Of a DNA stretch of 58,439 bases, positions 8,307-16,763 are shown one piece after another. Location of the stretch: contig JAGBGU010000057.1 of assembly GCA_017935785.1 (NCBI GenBank), positions 1 to 58,439 of the forward strand. Direction: 5' to 3'. Below the pieces are notes generated by a model that was given only the letters and a program-made list of their open reading frames with translations, was not told where the DNA came from and searched no databases. Source of the DNA: Bacteroidaceae bacterium (lineage in GTDB: Bacteria > Bacteroidota > Bacteroidia > Bacteroidales > Bacteroidaceae). The translations under genes and the position numbers were made by a program. Numbering within the stretch: position 1 is the stretch's first letter; the number at the start of each line of letters is the position of its first letter.

Positions 8307-9247
8307 TGTGCTGCGTATTTGTGATAAAAGCGTGCGCACATGGATTCGTGGCGGTGGCGCATATAGGCGTAAAGAATCATGAGAACAGTGGATTCGAATA
8401 CAAAATACAGCCACGGCTGTCCGACGAGCATACTGATGTACAGGACAATGGCACGGGTGTTGAACGTGAGAATGTTGGTGTACTTCATCAGTGGCCTACT
8501 TGCCGTGCGGAATTCGTCGCGTAAATATTGTGGAATGTCGTCTCCGTAATTCTTGCGCACAAGGGCGTAGAAGCGTTGGAAGTTGGGTGTGGCATTTTCC
8601 TGCTTGCGGGTATAGTTGCCGTAAAAGAACAGGAATGCCTTCCACCAGAAATTCCCTTTCCAGGGTAATGCACGGAAAGCTTCGCGCTGTTGTTTGAAGT
8701 TGTCCAGTTCGCTTCCGGCCTTCCCTTTTAGGAAATACAGGTGTATGTTGCGATAATAATCGGCGAGCATGCACTGGCGCTTGTGGCAGATGAGGCCTGC
8801 GACGGCACCTAGCAGCCAGATGTAGATGCCCCATTCCGTGCCGGGGAGGAAGGGGATAGGATGTGGCATCAGCCGCAGGCAGATGGCCGCATAGATGCTC
8901 ACGAACCAGAGGTCGCCGGCAAATCCGTCAAGCATCCGTCCCCATAGCGTTTTCTTCCCGGTCATTCGGGCCAATTGTCCGTCGGCACTGTCATAATGGT
9001 TTGCCCACATCAGCAACAGGATACCAATGAGCGTGTGTGTCATGTCGGGGTAGTAGAACATGACGCCGGCAGAGATGCCGAGGATGATGGACAGGATGGT
9101 AACCACGTTGGGATGTATGCCCATCTTTTCAAAAAGTCTGGCCCAGACGTAACCGATGGGGCGGTTGGTGTAAATGTCCAGCAGTTCTTCCGTATCCATG
9201 GATTTGAAGGAAGCCGTGAATCCGCTGTTACCTTTTTTTGTATTCAT
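8303..9247 (-). CDS. CDP-alcohol phosphatidyltransferase family enzyme
   Basis: 314 residues, membrane-embedded. The family signature D-x2-DG-x2-AR-x8-G-x3-D is present as DSADGQLAR (Asp86, Asp89, Gly90, Ala93, Arg94), Gly103 and Asp107. The fourth Asp, normally four residues after the third, appears one residue late (DGFAGD, Asp112). Known members join a phospho-alcohol and a CDP-activated partner, making phospholipids such as PI, PGP or PS, or di-inositol phosphate. The N-terminal soluble part of about 35 residues is short. Neighbouring nucleotidyltransferase and ATP-grasp genes suggest that a special head group is prepared first. It is separated from the ATP-grasp gene by one base. Confidence 0.88.
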   Translation of the reverse strand: MNTKKGNSGFTASFKSMDTEELLDIYTNRPIGYVWARLFEKMGIHPNVVTILSIILGISAGVMFYYPDMTHTLIGILLLMWANHYDSADGQLARMTGKKTLWGRMLDGFAGDLWFVSIYAAICLRLMPHPIPFLPGTEWGIYIWLLGAVAGLICHKRQCMLADYYRNIHLYFLKGKAGSELDNFKQQREAFRALPWKGNFWWKAFLFFYGNYTRKQENATPNFQRFYALVRKNYGDDIPQYLRDEFRTASRPLMKYTNILTFNTRAIVLYISMLVGQPWLYFVFESTVLMILYAYMRHRHESMCARFYHKYAAQ

Positions 9248-9248
9248 C

Positions 9249-10097
9249 TTATTGTTTCTTAATGATTGTGTGGTGTATGTACTCGGCTATTTTGACTCCG
9301 GCCTCATGGCGGCAGCGGGCGAAACTGGGCCAGTCATTGAAGTCGATTATCTTAATCCCGCCGTCGGGCAGGACAATACAGTCGCCTCCGTATACCGGTA
9401 CGTTCAAAGCCTTGGATGCCATTTCACTGAATCTCTTTAGGTCGTTTGCGCTGAAGGGCGTCCCTTTGGCCTGGCCGTTTATGATTTCCAGACCGAATTT
9501 GCTGTGTGAACAGGGGTCGGGGTAATACCAATAAAAGAAATCGCTTCCGCAGACCCCGTAAAATTTTACAAGGTCGCCTTGCAGATGTTCGTTCACTACT
9601 GCCTCTGGGATTCCTCTCTCATTGAATTGGGACAGTATTGCATTGGCCTCTTCTAATGTTGTTGCATAGGACACGTCTTCTTTTACAATGGCATGCGAGT
9701 CGCCCCTTTTTATCCAGCAAGGGAATTGGTTGCCGGGGAACGGCCTGTCTGTGCCTGTAATTATGCTGGCAGGGTGGGGGATGCCGTTCTTTATCAGCAA
9801 TTCCGTCATGGGCTTGCGCACACAGTTCTCTATGCCGTAAGCGGAATTGATGACTGTCGCGCCATCGTCTTCCATCTGCTTTAGCTTCTGTATGGTGGCT
9901 TTGTCGCGGGCCATGTTGAAGATGAAGCGGCCGTCAACGCTGCGCTCGGCAAACTCTTGTTCGGTATACAGCTCAAGTGCATAGCCCATCTCCTTCAGCT
10001 TTTCCGCGACGAGGGTGAATATTGCCGCGTCGTTGTCTATATGGTTGGGCGAGAATTGGCATCCTCTGCTAATGCCGATGATAGTTGTCTTCTTCAT
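9249..10097 (-). CDS. ATP-grasp family enzyme, substrate unknown
   Basis: 282 residues. The N-terminal part (TIIGISRGCQFSPNHIDND) looks like a pre-ATP-grasp substrate domain. The C-terminal IIDFNDWPSF carries the Asp/Asn pair expected to bind Mg-ATP in ATP-grasp enzymes, and a Lys in the HAIVKEDV segment fits the ATP-binding beta strand. ATP-grasp enzymes join a carboxylate to an amine or thiol through an acyl-phosphate. Its place between the nucleotidyltransferase and the CDP-alcohol phosphatidyltransferase suggests it could add an amino acid or acid to the head group; that is inference. It could also be a glutathione-synthetase-like ligase of unrelated purpose. Confidence 0.75.
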   Translation of the reverse strand: MKKTTIIGISRGCQFSPNHIDNDAAIFTLVAEKLKEMGYALELYTEQEFAERSVDGRFIFNMARDKATIQKLKQMEDDGATVINSAYGIENCVRKPMTELLIKNGIPHPASIITGTDRPFPGNQFPCWIKRGDSHAIVKEDVSYATTLEEANAILSQFNERGIPEAVVNEHLQGDLVKFYGVCGSDFFYWYYPDPCSHSKFGLEIINGQAKGTPFSANDLKRFSEMASKALNVPVYGGDCIVLPDGGIKIIDFNDWPSFARCRHEAGVKIAEYIHHTIIKKQ

Positions 10098-10116
10098 ACT
10101 TTTGAGACGTTTGTGT

Positions 10117-10824
10117 CTAATCGGTCCCGTTCAGGAATGCTTCAGCCTTTATGATGTCGCCGGCATGGTCCACGTCTACAATCTTATGGAAGGGGTATGC
10201 CTTTAAATGCAGTCCGTCTGCTACCAGCTGCCGCTGAAAGTTCCGCATCCTGGAGATGCCCTTCTCCATGCATCCTTCCAATGTGCGGATAGCTGCCTGT
10301 GTAAGGCAGTATATACCCCCGGAGATGAATTTGCATTCGGGATTGGCCGTGTCGTGGAATCCTGTGATGTTCTGACGGGCATCCGTAGAGATGTACAGGG
10401 GCTTTTCGTCATCGATAAAATCGGTAACAGCCATGTACCCGTCTAATTGAGTCTGCTTGAACTCCTCGATAAATGCGGCAAATTCTTTTTCCCGGAATAT
10501 GGTGTCTACTGTGGTCAGGCAAAACTTCTCGTCGGAAATTTTCTTGCTCAGTTCGTAGAAACTGTGCATTGAACTGGGGGTGCTTTTTATAATCAGTTCT
10601 ATGGGAACTTCTGAAGATTGTTGTTTTCTTTGCAGATGCTCCTTGGCTATGGAGGATTCGTTGTTGATGATTATGACAATCTTGTCTGCACCGTTGTGGG
10701 TAAAGATTTGTATCAGCCTGTCAATCATGGGTGTTCCGTTCAGCCGGACCAGAGGTTTGGGGAGTGCTACTCCTTCTTGTGAGAGACGTGATCCCTCTCC
10801 TGCTGCTATTATTGCAAATGTCAT
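10117..10824 (-). CDS. Sugar/polyol-phosphate nucleotidyltransferase
   Basis: 235 residues, a single GT-A-like nucleotidyltransferase domain. The N-terminus FAIIAAGEGSRL followed by PKPLVRLNGTPMIDR is the nucleotide-binding signature of the family, and TTVDTIF near residue 100 holds the expected Mg-binding Asp. The C-terminus IVDVDHAGDIIKAE has the second metal-binding Asp. It should make an NDP-activated sugar or polyol from NTP and the 1-phosphate. In front of a CDP-alcohol phosphatidyltransferase, a CTP-dependent enzyme (LicC or inositol-1-phosphate cytidylyltransferase type) is the most attractive guess, but base preference cannot be read from the sequence. Confidence 0.82.
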   Translation of the reverse strand: MTFAIIAAGEGSRLSQEGVALPKPLVRLNGTPMIDRLIQIFTHNGADKIVIIINNESSIAKEHLQRKQQSSEVPIELIIKSTPSSMHSFYELSKKISDEKFCLTTVDTIFREKEFAAFIEEFKQTQLDGYMAVTDFIDDEKPLYISTDARQNITGFHDTANPECKFISGGIYCLTQAAIRTLEGCMEKGISRMRNFQRQLVADGLHLKAYPFHKIVDVDHAGDIIKAEAFLNGTD

Positions 10825-10839
10825 ATTCTTTCCTTGTTA

Positions 10840-11634
10840 TTATTTGGATGCCTTTAACCCTTCAATTACGCTATTGGTGAAGCCGTTCTTCTCCATGGCG
10901 TTCAAACCTCTTATAGTAATTCCGCCAGGAGTGGTAACTTTGTCTATCTCTGCTTCGGGGTGTGTCTGGTTCTCTTCGAGCAGGCCAACGGCTCCTTTCA
11001 GGGTTTGCATGACTATGTGCTGTGCGTCTTTTGCGTACAGTCCCAACTCTACCCCGCCTTCTGTAGCGGCACGGATATAGCGCATGGCATAGGCTATGCC
11101 GCAACTGGCCAGCGCCATGCAGGCGCCCATCAGCCGTTCTTCAACCAGCATGGCATCCCCGGTTTCTTTGAACAGACGGAGTAGATTCTGGTCCCAGCTG
11201 TCAGTCCTTCTTAGTCCGGCAATGAACGTCATGCTTTGACGGATGGCTATTGCTGTATTGGGAATAATGGTATAGACAGGGGGTAGGGCGGCTTGGCCCT
11301 TTTGCTCAAGGTGCTCGCTTATGCACTGGGCGCTGATGCCGGCTGCCATGCTTGCGACTGCTGTCCTGCTGTAGTCCAGCGTGTCCTTTATTTCGTTTAT
11401 TACGTCAAGAATCTTCCACGGCTTTACGGCCAGGATAACAAGGTCTGCGTCTTTCACGCATTCTCTGTTATCCTGTGTGGTGCGTATGTCACTGAACTCT
11501 GCCCGCAGGGCTTCCAGTTTGCCCATGCTTGGGTTGCTGATGCAAATGTTACTGGCTGGGACAAACGTCCCTTGGGCTATCCCTCGTGCTGTGGCTGAAC
11601 CCATGTTGCCGGCGCCTATGATTGCAATCTTCAT
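10840..11634 (-). CDS. proC: Pyrroline-5-carboxylate reductase
   Basis: 264 residues from the ATG at 11634-11632; the longer frame to 11691 is not needed because MKIAIIGAGNMGS is the normal start. The Rossmann motif GAGNMG is at residues 7-12, and the P5CR signature is near the C-terminus (DKVTTPGGITIRGL). The enzyme reduces 1-pyrroline-5-carboxylate to proline with NAD(P)H in the cytoplasm. It starts 20 bases after the fRMsr gene and ends 15 bases before the nucleotidyltransferase, so it shares their transcript. Why proline synthesis should sit with head-group genes is unclear; co-location may be incidental. Confidence 0.92.
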   Translation of the reverse strand: MKIAIIGAGNMGSATARGIAQGTFVPASNICISNPSMGKLEALRAEFSDIRTTQDNRECVKDADLVILAVKPWKILDVINEIKDTLDYSRTAVASMAAGISAQCISEHLEQKGQAALPPVYTIIPNTAIAIRQSMTFIAGLRRTDSWDQNLLRLFKETGDAMLVEERLMGACMALASCGIAYAMRYIRAATEGGVELGLYAKDAQHIVMQTLKGAVGLLEENQTHPEAEIDKVTTPGGITIRGLNAMEKNGFTNSVIEGLKASK

Positions 11635-11654
11635 TTGGGATTGTGTTATTTGTG

Positions 11655-12104
11655 TTATATTTTGATGAGCGCGCAAATGTTTTCCAACCATTTGGCATCG
11701 GTTTCGTCAAAGGTGCTGAATTCACGACTGTCAATGTCCAGTACGCCTGTTATGTTGCGGCTCTCATCGAAAACAGGAACAACGATTTCACTGTTTGAAA
11801 GACTGCTGCATGCAATATGACCAGGGAATTCGTGTACGTTTGGCACAACTATTGTACGCCCTTCGTTCCAACTTGTGCCGCATACTCCGCGCCCTTTGCG
11901 TATTCTTGTGCATGCTACCGGACCCTGGAAGGGGCCGAGAACAAGTTCGTTGTCAATTACGCGATAGAAACCGGTCCACCAGAATCCGAAACGTTCATGT
12001 ATGAGGGCGGCTACATTTGCCATGCAGGCGACAGTGTCCTTTTCATCCTGGATAACAGATCTGATTTCCTCCAGGAGTTCTGAATATTGTGTTTCTTTTG
12101 TCAT
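11655..12104 (-). CDS. GAF-domain free methionine-(R)-sulfoxide reductase
   Basis: 149 residues from the ATG at 12104, matching the usual start of E. coli YebR/MsrC-like proteins. The single GAF domain has FGFWWTGFYRV and LVLGPFQGP, and the three family cysteines in ACTRI, GVCG and IACSS (the reactive and resolving cysteines). SNSEIVVPVFD and GVLDIDS complete the family pattern. It reduces free Met-(R)-SO using thioredoxin. It is the first gene of the minus-strand operon. A TATCTTTG box ends only five bases before the ATG, so the transcript may be leaderless. Confidence 0.92.
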   Translation of the reverse strand: MTKETQYSELLEEIRSVIQDEKDTVACMANVAALIHERFGFWWTGFYRVIDNELVLGPFQGPVACTRIRKGRGVCGTSWNEGRTIVVPNVHEFPGHIACSSLSNSEIVVPVFDESRNITGVLDIDSREFSTFDETDAKWLENICALIKI

Positions 12105-12109
12105 GTCTG

Positions 12110-12117
12110 CAAAGATA
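12110..12117 (-). promoter_or_regulatory. -7 promoter box of the minus-strand operon
   Basis: TATCTTTG on the minus strand, a perfect TAnnTTTG. The initiator region falls on or next to the ATG at 12104, which suggests a leaderless mRNA. No clear TTTG at the expected -33 position was found; the upstream stretch is a long A/T run. Confidence 0.55.
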
Positions 12118-12312
12118 TACATTTTTTTATATATATAATGACTTTAATGCAATTTCAGATAGGAATGCAGAACTTTTTCATAAAAGTAGGAATAAAAACA
12201 GTGTTTTCCATGGTTTCGGCGCTGTCGGCTTTGTTATGCCACGTATTGTGTTCTCATATGATTCCTGTGAACAAAAATGGCAAAAAGCCTGATGCTTTTA
12301 TCGTCTTTTTGT

Positions 12313-12400
12313 CATTATGGTGCGAATTAAAAGTCACTATAGTGCGAGAGCAAAGACACTATGTTGCGAGGACCAATGCACTATAGTGTAATGAACTTTT
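12313..12400. repeat. Four tandem 22-bp repeats with CACTATAGTG palindromes
   Basis: Units start at exactly 12313, 12335, 12357 and 12379. Each opens with a version of CACTATAGTG (CATTATGGTG, CACTATAGTG, CACTATGTTG, CACTATAGTG), and three continue with CGA. The palindrome is perfect in units 2 and 4. The array lies between the divergent fRMsr operon (starting at 12104) and the small exported-protein gene (promoter at 12486). It could be a set of operator sites on one face of the helix. The rest of the 12105-12523 gap is A/T-rich and shows no gene. Confidence 0.85.
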
Positions 12401-12460
12401 CAACTGCTTATAATATATATAATGTATAATAGAAGAAATAGATAAATATATGAATGCAGA

Positions 12461-12493
12461 TTTGCATAATTCCCTGTTTTTTCCGTATCTTTG
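12461..12493 (+). promoter_or_regulatory. Promoter of the small exported protein (TTTG ... TATCTTTG)
   Basis: TATCTTTG at 12486-12493 with a TTTG about 25 bases upstream (GATTTGCATAA), the normal Bacteroidales -33/-7 arrangement. The start codon at 12524 follows 30 bases later. Confidence 0.75.
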
Positions 12494-12523
12494 CATTTGA
12501 AGTAAACAGACTCTATTAAAGAA

Positions 12524-12943
12524 ATGATTATAACCATAAGACGGTTGCTCTGTTCAGCGTTGGTCATTGTTTGTTCCATTTCCCTGTGCACTTGTATGTG
12601 GGTTCCCGGTAATGATAGTGAAATGGATGCGAAACAATATGACTCGCTGTGCATTTTGGTGGATACTGTTGCTGTTCTTGAGCCGGAAATCCCCTCTTTT
12701 ACAGATTCTGTTTTGGCTGATGTTGCTGTCCGTCTGTCTGCGGGTGACAGTGTTGGCGTTGTTGTTCTTTTGGATTCGGTGTGTGCACGTTTGACAATGC
12801 CAGAGCTTGCCGATTCTTCATTTATCGCAGAAGAGTATTCTCGTGAGATTATCGCGTTTCTGGATTCCAGCCGTTATGAATTTAGCGTGCTCAAAATAGA
12901 CGTGGAACGCTTCAGACGTAGTCTCAGACAACTGTTTCCATGA
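12524..12943 (+). CDS. Small exported or lipoprotein-like protein of unknown function
   Basis: 139 residues. Basic IRR then a hydrophobic stretch LLCSALVIVCSISLC forms a signal peptide; the cysteines after SISL could act as a lipobox (SLC or LCTC), though the match is loose. The mature part is acidic with Ser-Asp repeats such as FTDSVLADVAVRLSAGDSV and a helical C-terminus ending RQLFP. I do not recognise a family. It has its own promoter and no co-oriented partner before the ribosomal promoter at 13124. Codon use resembles its neighbours. Confidence 0.7.
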   Translation: MIITIRRLLCSALVIVCSISLCTCMWVPGNDSEMDAKQYDSLCILVDTVAVLEPEIPSFTDSVLADVAVRLSAGDSVGVVVLLDSVCARLTMPELADSSFIAEEYSREIIAFLDSSRYEFSVLKIDVERFRRSLRQLFP

Positions 12944-13123
12944 GCTTCCCTCCGTGAATTATTGTTGGTTTTGGTTGTGTGATAGACTCGTAAAAGTGTT
13001 GTAAATGTGTCAATTGAATACATTCGTCCAGTCATTAAGTTAAATAATGTTAAATAATATTAAAATCATTATTTTCTTATAAATTGGGTAGTCTAAAATA
13101 CACATTATTATAGAAAAAAATCG

Positions 13124-13131
13124 TACCTTTG
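13124..13131 (+). promoter_or_regulatory. -7 box of the ribosomal protein cluster (TACCTTTG)
   Basis: TAnnTTTG match 83 bases before rpsL, so the transcript would have a leader of about 75 bases ending in an A/T-rich stretch without a Shine-Dalgarno site. The -33 region is not obvious. The remaining bases from 12944 to 13214 show nothing else. Confidence 0.7.
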
Positions 13132-13214
13132 CACCCCAGATTGGGCATATTATGTCCTCTCTGCTCGTGGAATTGAAAATAAAAATATAATATAATAATT
13201 TAAAAATCAAACAA

Positions 13215-13595
13215 ATGCCTACAATTCAACAATTAGTTCGCAAAGGCCGTACGGCTATGGTGGACAAGAGCAAGAGCCCCGCGCTGGACAGTTGCCCCCA
13301 GCGTCGTGGAGTTTGCGTTCGTGTGTACACCACTACGCCCAAGAAGCCTAACTCTGCGATGCGTAAAGTCGCACGTGTTCGTCTTACAAACTCTAAGGAA
13401 GTGAACAGCTACATTCCTGGAGAAGGTCACAACTTGCAGGAACACAGTATCGTTTTGGTTCGCGGTGGTCGTGTAAAAGACCTTCCTGGTGTGCGTTATC
13501 ACATTGTACGTGGTACTCTGGATACCGCCGGTGTGGCTAACAGAACCCAGCGCCGTAGCAAGTATGGTGCCAAGCGTCCCAAAGCAAAGAAGTAA
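13215..13595 (+). CDS. rpsL: 30S ribosomal protein S12
   Basis: 126 residues, the family length. It opens with [12 protein letters not shown] and carries the decoding-centre loop TTPKKPNSA, with Lys43 in its wild-type state; changes at this position are known to cause streptomycin resistance. The second conserved loop, [15 protein letters not shown], is intact. S12 sits at the A site and controls decoding accuracy. It is the first gene of the str-S10-spc-alpha cluster. Confidence 0.98.
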   Translation: MPTIQQLVRKGRTAMVDKSKSPALDSCPQRRGVCVRVYTTTPKKPNSAMRKVARVRLTNSKEVNSYIPGEGHNLQEHSIVLVRGGRVKDLPGVRYHIVRGTLDTAGVANRTQRRSKYGAKRPKAKK

Positions 13596-13709
13596 TTAAG
13601 AAAAAAAACAAAAGTTTTGGTTGTATATGCTTAAGGTTGAGTAAAGTTTCTGGCGAGAGACTTGAAGAACGAAGAATGCAGCCTAATTAAATCAAAATCA
13701 AACAAAACA

Positions 13710-14186
13710 ATGCGTAAAGCAAAACCCAAAAAACGTGTTATCCTTCCCGATCCCGTATTTGGTGATGTGAAGGTGTCAAAGTTCGTAAATCACCTGATGT
13801 ACGATGGTAAGAAGAGCATTTCATACGAGATTTTCTATAATGCTCTTGAGATTGTAAAGACCAAGATGGCAAATGAGGAAAAGGATTCGCTCCAGATTTG
13901 GAAAGAGGCTCTGGACAAGATTACTCCTCAGGTCGAGGTAAAGAGCCGTCGAATTGGCGGTGCTACTTTCCAGGTTCCTACAGAAATCCGTCCAGACCGT
14001 AAAGAAAGCGTTTCAATGAAGAATATGATTCTTTATGCACGCAAACGCGGTGGTAAGACTATGGCAGACAAGCTGGCTGCTGAGATTATGGATGCCTACA
14101 ACGAGCAGGGAGGTGCCTTCAAGCGTAAGGAGGATATGCACCGTATGGCTGAAGCTAACCGTGCCTTCGCACATTTCCGTTTCTAA
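13710..14186 (+). CDS. rpsG: 30S ribosomal protein S7
   Basis: 158 residues from the ATG at 13710 (MRKAKPKKR); the open frame extends 16 codons upstream, but those residues are not part of S7. Family pieces include [12 protein letters not shown], the basic [11 protein letters not shown] segment that touches 16S rRNA, and the C-terminal [16 protein letters not shown]7 starts assembly of the 30S head. A 114-base gap separates it from rpsL. Confidence 0.97.
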   Translation: MRKAKPKKRVILPDPVFGDVKVSKFVNHLMYDGKKSISYEIFYNALEIVKTKMANEEKDSLQIWKEALDKITPQVEVKSRRIGGATFQVPTEIRPDRKESVSMKNMILYARKRGGKTMADKLAAEIMDAYNEQGGAFKRKEDMHRMAEANRAFAHFRF

Positions 14187-14208
14187 TCACTGTTAAACGA
14201 AAATAACA

Positions 14209-16326
14209 ATGGCAAAGCAAGATCTTCTCTTGACACGTAACATCGGTATTATGGCTCACATTGATGCCGGTAAGACAACTACTTCAGAGCGTATCCTTTT
14301 CTATACAGGTAAGACTCACAAAATCGGTGAGACTCACGATGGTTCTGCAACAATGGACTGGATGGCGCAGGAACAGGAACGTGGTATCACCATCACTTCT
14401 GCTGCCACAACTGCGTTCTGGACTTGGAATGGTAAAAAATATAAATTCAATCTGATTGACACTCCGGGACACGTTGACTTTACCGCTGAGGTGGAGCGCT
14501 CTCTCCGTGTGCTTGACGGTGCTGTGGCAACATATTGTGCAGTAGGTGGCGTAGAACCCCAGTCAGAGACTGTTTGGCGTCAGGCTGACAAGTATAATGT
14601 GCCTCGTATCGGATATGTGAACAAGATGGACCGTTCTGGTGCCGACTTCTTTGAGGTTGTTCGTCAGATGAAGGAAATTTTGGGTGCAACTCCTTGTGTT
14701 ATTGCTGTACCCATCGGTGCTGAAGAAAACTTCAAGGGTATAGTAGACCTGATTAAAATGAAGGCTATCCTGTGGCACGATGAGACTATGGGTGCAGAAT
14801 ATGATATTGAAGATATTCCTGCAGATATGGTTGACGAGTGCGAAGAGTGGCGTGGCAAAATGATTGAACTCGCTGCCGAACAGGACGACACCTTGATGGA
14901 GAAGTACTTTGAGGATCCGGACAGCCTGACCGAAGAGGAAATAGTTGCTGCTATCCGTAAGGGTACTCTGAGCCTTGATATTGTACCCATGACTTGTGGT
15001 TCATCATTTAAGAATAAGGGTGTACAGACTCTGCTAGACTATGTTTGTATGTTCCTGCCTTCACCCTTGGATACTCCCAATATCATTGGTACAAATCCCG
15101 ATACTGGCGAGGAAGAGGATCGTAAACCCAGCGAGGATGAAAAGACTTCTGCTCTTGCGTTCAAGATTGCAACCGATCCATATGTTGGCCGTCTGACCTT
15201 CTTCCGTGTTTACTCAGGTAAGATCGCAGCAGGTTCATATACTTTCAACGTGCGTTCTGGCAAAAAGGAACGTGTAAGCCGTTTGTTCCAAATGCACTCT
15301 AACCACCAGAATCCCGTAGAGGAAATATGTGCTGGTGACATCGGTGCCGGAGTTGGCTTCAAGGATATCCGTACCGGTGATACCCTTTGTGATGAGGATG
15401 CACCCATCGTACTGGAATCTATGGACTTCCCCGATCCTGTTATTGGTATCGCAGTAGAGCCCAAGACTCAGAAAGACCTCGACAAGCTGTCTAATGGTTT
15501 GGCTAAGTTGGCTGAAGAAGACCCCACCTTTACTGTTAAGACTGATGAGCAGAGCGGTCAGACCGTTATTTCTGGTATGGGTGAGCTTCACCTGGATATT
15601 ATCATTGACCGTCTGAAGCGTGAATTCAAGGTTGAATGTAATCAAGGTAAGCCCCAGGTTAACTATAAGGAAGCTATCACTGCTACTGTTAACCACCGTG
15701 AGGTTTACAAGAAGCAGTCTGGTGGTCGCGGTAAGTTCGCTGATATTATCGTTAACGTTGGTCCCCGCGATGAGGACTACAATGAGACTCCCCTGCAGTT
15801 CATCAACAGTGTAACTGGTGGTAACATTCCTAAGGAGTTTATTCCCAGCGTACAGAAGGGATTTGACGCTGCAATGAAGAATGGTGTGCTTGGCGGTTTC
15901 CCCATGGACAGTCTGAAGGTAGAACTCGTTGATGGTTCATTCCACCCCGTTGACTCTGACCAGTTGTCATTTGAAATCGCAGCCCAGATGGCTTACAAGG
16001 CTTGCTGTGCCAAGGCTAAGCCTGTTCTGATGGAGCCCATAATGAAGTTGGAGGTTGTTACTCCCGAAGAAAACATGGGTGACGTTATCGGTGACTTGAA
16101 CAAGCGTCGTGGACAGGTTGAAGGTATGGACACCACTCGTACTGGTGCCCGTCTGGTTAAGGCAATGGTTCCCCTGGCAGAAATGTTCGGTTATGTAACT
16201 GCATTGCGTACCATCACTTCTGGTCGTGCGACATCTTCAATGACATACGATCACCATGCTCCCGTTAGCTCTGGAATCGCCAAGGCTGTGTTGGAGGAAA
16301 TTAAAGGCCGCGTAGACCTCGTATAA
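14209..16326 (+). CDS. fusA: Translation elongation factor G
   Basis: 705 residues. All GTPase motifs are intact: P-loop AHIDAGKT (16-23), DTPGH (84-88) and NKMD (138-141), with the switch I segment [10 protein letters not shown]. Domains II to V follow, with the domain IV stretch GGRGKFADI. It drives GTP-dependent translocation on the ribosome. The intact GTPase motifs and position in the str cluster mark it as canonical EF-G1, not the divergent EF-G2 of Bacteroidetes. No tuf gene follows, unlike the enterobacterial str operon. Confidence 0.98.
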   Translation: MAKQDLLLTRNIGIMAHIDAGKTTTSERILFYTGKTHKIGETHDGSATMDWMAQEQERGITITSAATTAFWTWNGKKYKFNLIDTPGHVDFTAEVERSLRVLDGAVATYCAVGGVEPQSETVWRQADKYNVPRIGYVNKMDRSGADFFEVVRQMKEILGATPCVIAVPIGAEENFKGIVDLIKMKAILWHDETMGAEYDIEDIPADMVDECEEWRGKMIELAAEQDDTLMEKYFEDPDSLTEEEIVAAIRKGTLSLDIVPMTCGSSFKNKGVQTLLDYVCMFLPSPLDTPNIIGTNPDTGEEEDRKPSEDEKTSALAFKIATDPYVGRLTFFRVYSGKIAAGSYTFNVRSGKKERVSRLFQMHSNHQNPVEEICAGDIGAGVGFKDIRTGDTLCDEDAPIVLESMDFPDPVIGIAVEPKTQKDLDKLSNGLAKLAEEDPTFTVKTDEQSGQTVISGMGELHLDIIIDRLKREFKVECNQGKPQVNYKEAITATVNHREVYKKQSGGRGKFADIIVNVGPRDEDYNETPLQFINSVTGGNIPKEFIPSVQKGFDAAMKNGVLGGFPMDSLKVELVDGSFHPVDSDQLSFEIAAQMAYKACCAKAKPVLMEPIMKLEVVTPEENMGDVIGDLNKRRGQVEGMDTTRTGARLVKAMVPLAEMFGYVTALRTITSGRATSSMTYDHHAPVSSGIAKAVLEEIKGRVDLV

Positions 16327-16343
16327 TAAAGATAAAAGATAGT

Positions 16344-16389
16344 GAAAGGGTCGTTCTCTAGCAAACGACTCTTAGGGGACGCTCCTTTC
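16344..16389 (+). promoter_or_regulatory. Two-tier hairpin between fusA and rpsJ
   Basis: Outer stem GAAAGG (16344-16349) pairs with CCTTTC (16384-16389). Inside it, GTCGTT (16350-16355) pairs with AACGAC (16364-16369) around an 8-base loop, leaving a 14-base bulge on the 3' side. No T-run follows, so it is not a simple terminator. It stands in the only sizeable gap (95 bases) between EF-G and the S10 group, where an r-protein binding leader or an RNA processing site would fit. Confidence 0.45.
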
Positions 16390-16421
16390 CTATTATAAAT
16401 AATATTAATATAAAAAATAAC

Positions 16422-16727
16422 ATGAGTCAAAAAATTAGAATTAAGCTGAAGTCTTATGACCACAATCTGGTGGACAAGTCTGCAGAGAAAATTGTAAAGA
16501 CAGTTAAATTGTCTGGCGCTATCGTTAGCGGCCCTATACCCTTGCCCACACGCAAGCGTATCTTTACTGTTAACCGTTCTACTTTCGTTAACAAGAAGAG
16601 CCGTGAACAGTTTGAATTGTCTTCTTACAAGCGTCTTATTGATATTTACAGTTCAACAGAGAAGACTATTGACGCTCTGATGAAACTGGAGTTGCCCAGT
16701 GGCGTGGAAGTGGAGATAAAGGTTTGA
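16422..16727 (+). CDS. rpsJ: 30S ribosomal protein S10 (NusE)
   Basis: 101 residues. The family pattern is complete: [20 protein letters not shown], then the extended loop [14 protein letters not shown] that reaches into the 30S head, and the RLIDIYSST helix. Besides its ribosomal role, S10 joins NusB in transcription antitermination. It is preceded by an A/T-rich leader with the hairpin at 16344-16389. Confidence 0.98.
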   Translation: MSQKIRIKLKSYDHNLVDKSAEKIVKTVKLSGAIVSGPIPLPTRKRIFTVNRSTFVNKKSREQFELSSYKRLIDIYSSTEKTIDALMKLELPSGVEVEIKV

Positions 16728-16763
16728 TACTATTAGTTAATTTGTTTTTTAAAAATATCTGAA

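Noticed and set aside
8307..8414. Longer start for the flippase-like protein
   Set aside because: It would add an atypical His/Arg-rich segment and overlap the upstream gene by more than 100 bases; the GTGA overlap is preferred.
12087..12386. 99-codon plus-strand frame in the gap before the small exported gene
   Set aside because: It starts inside the fRMsr gene on the other strand, covers the 22-bp repeats, and has no promoter or family match.
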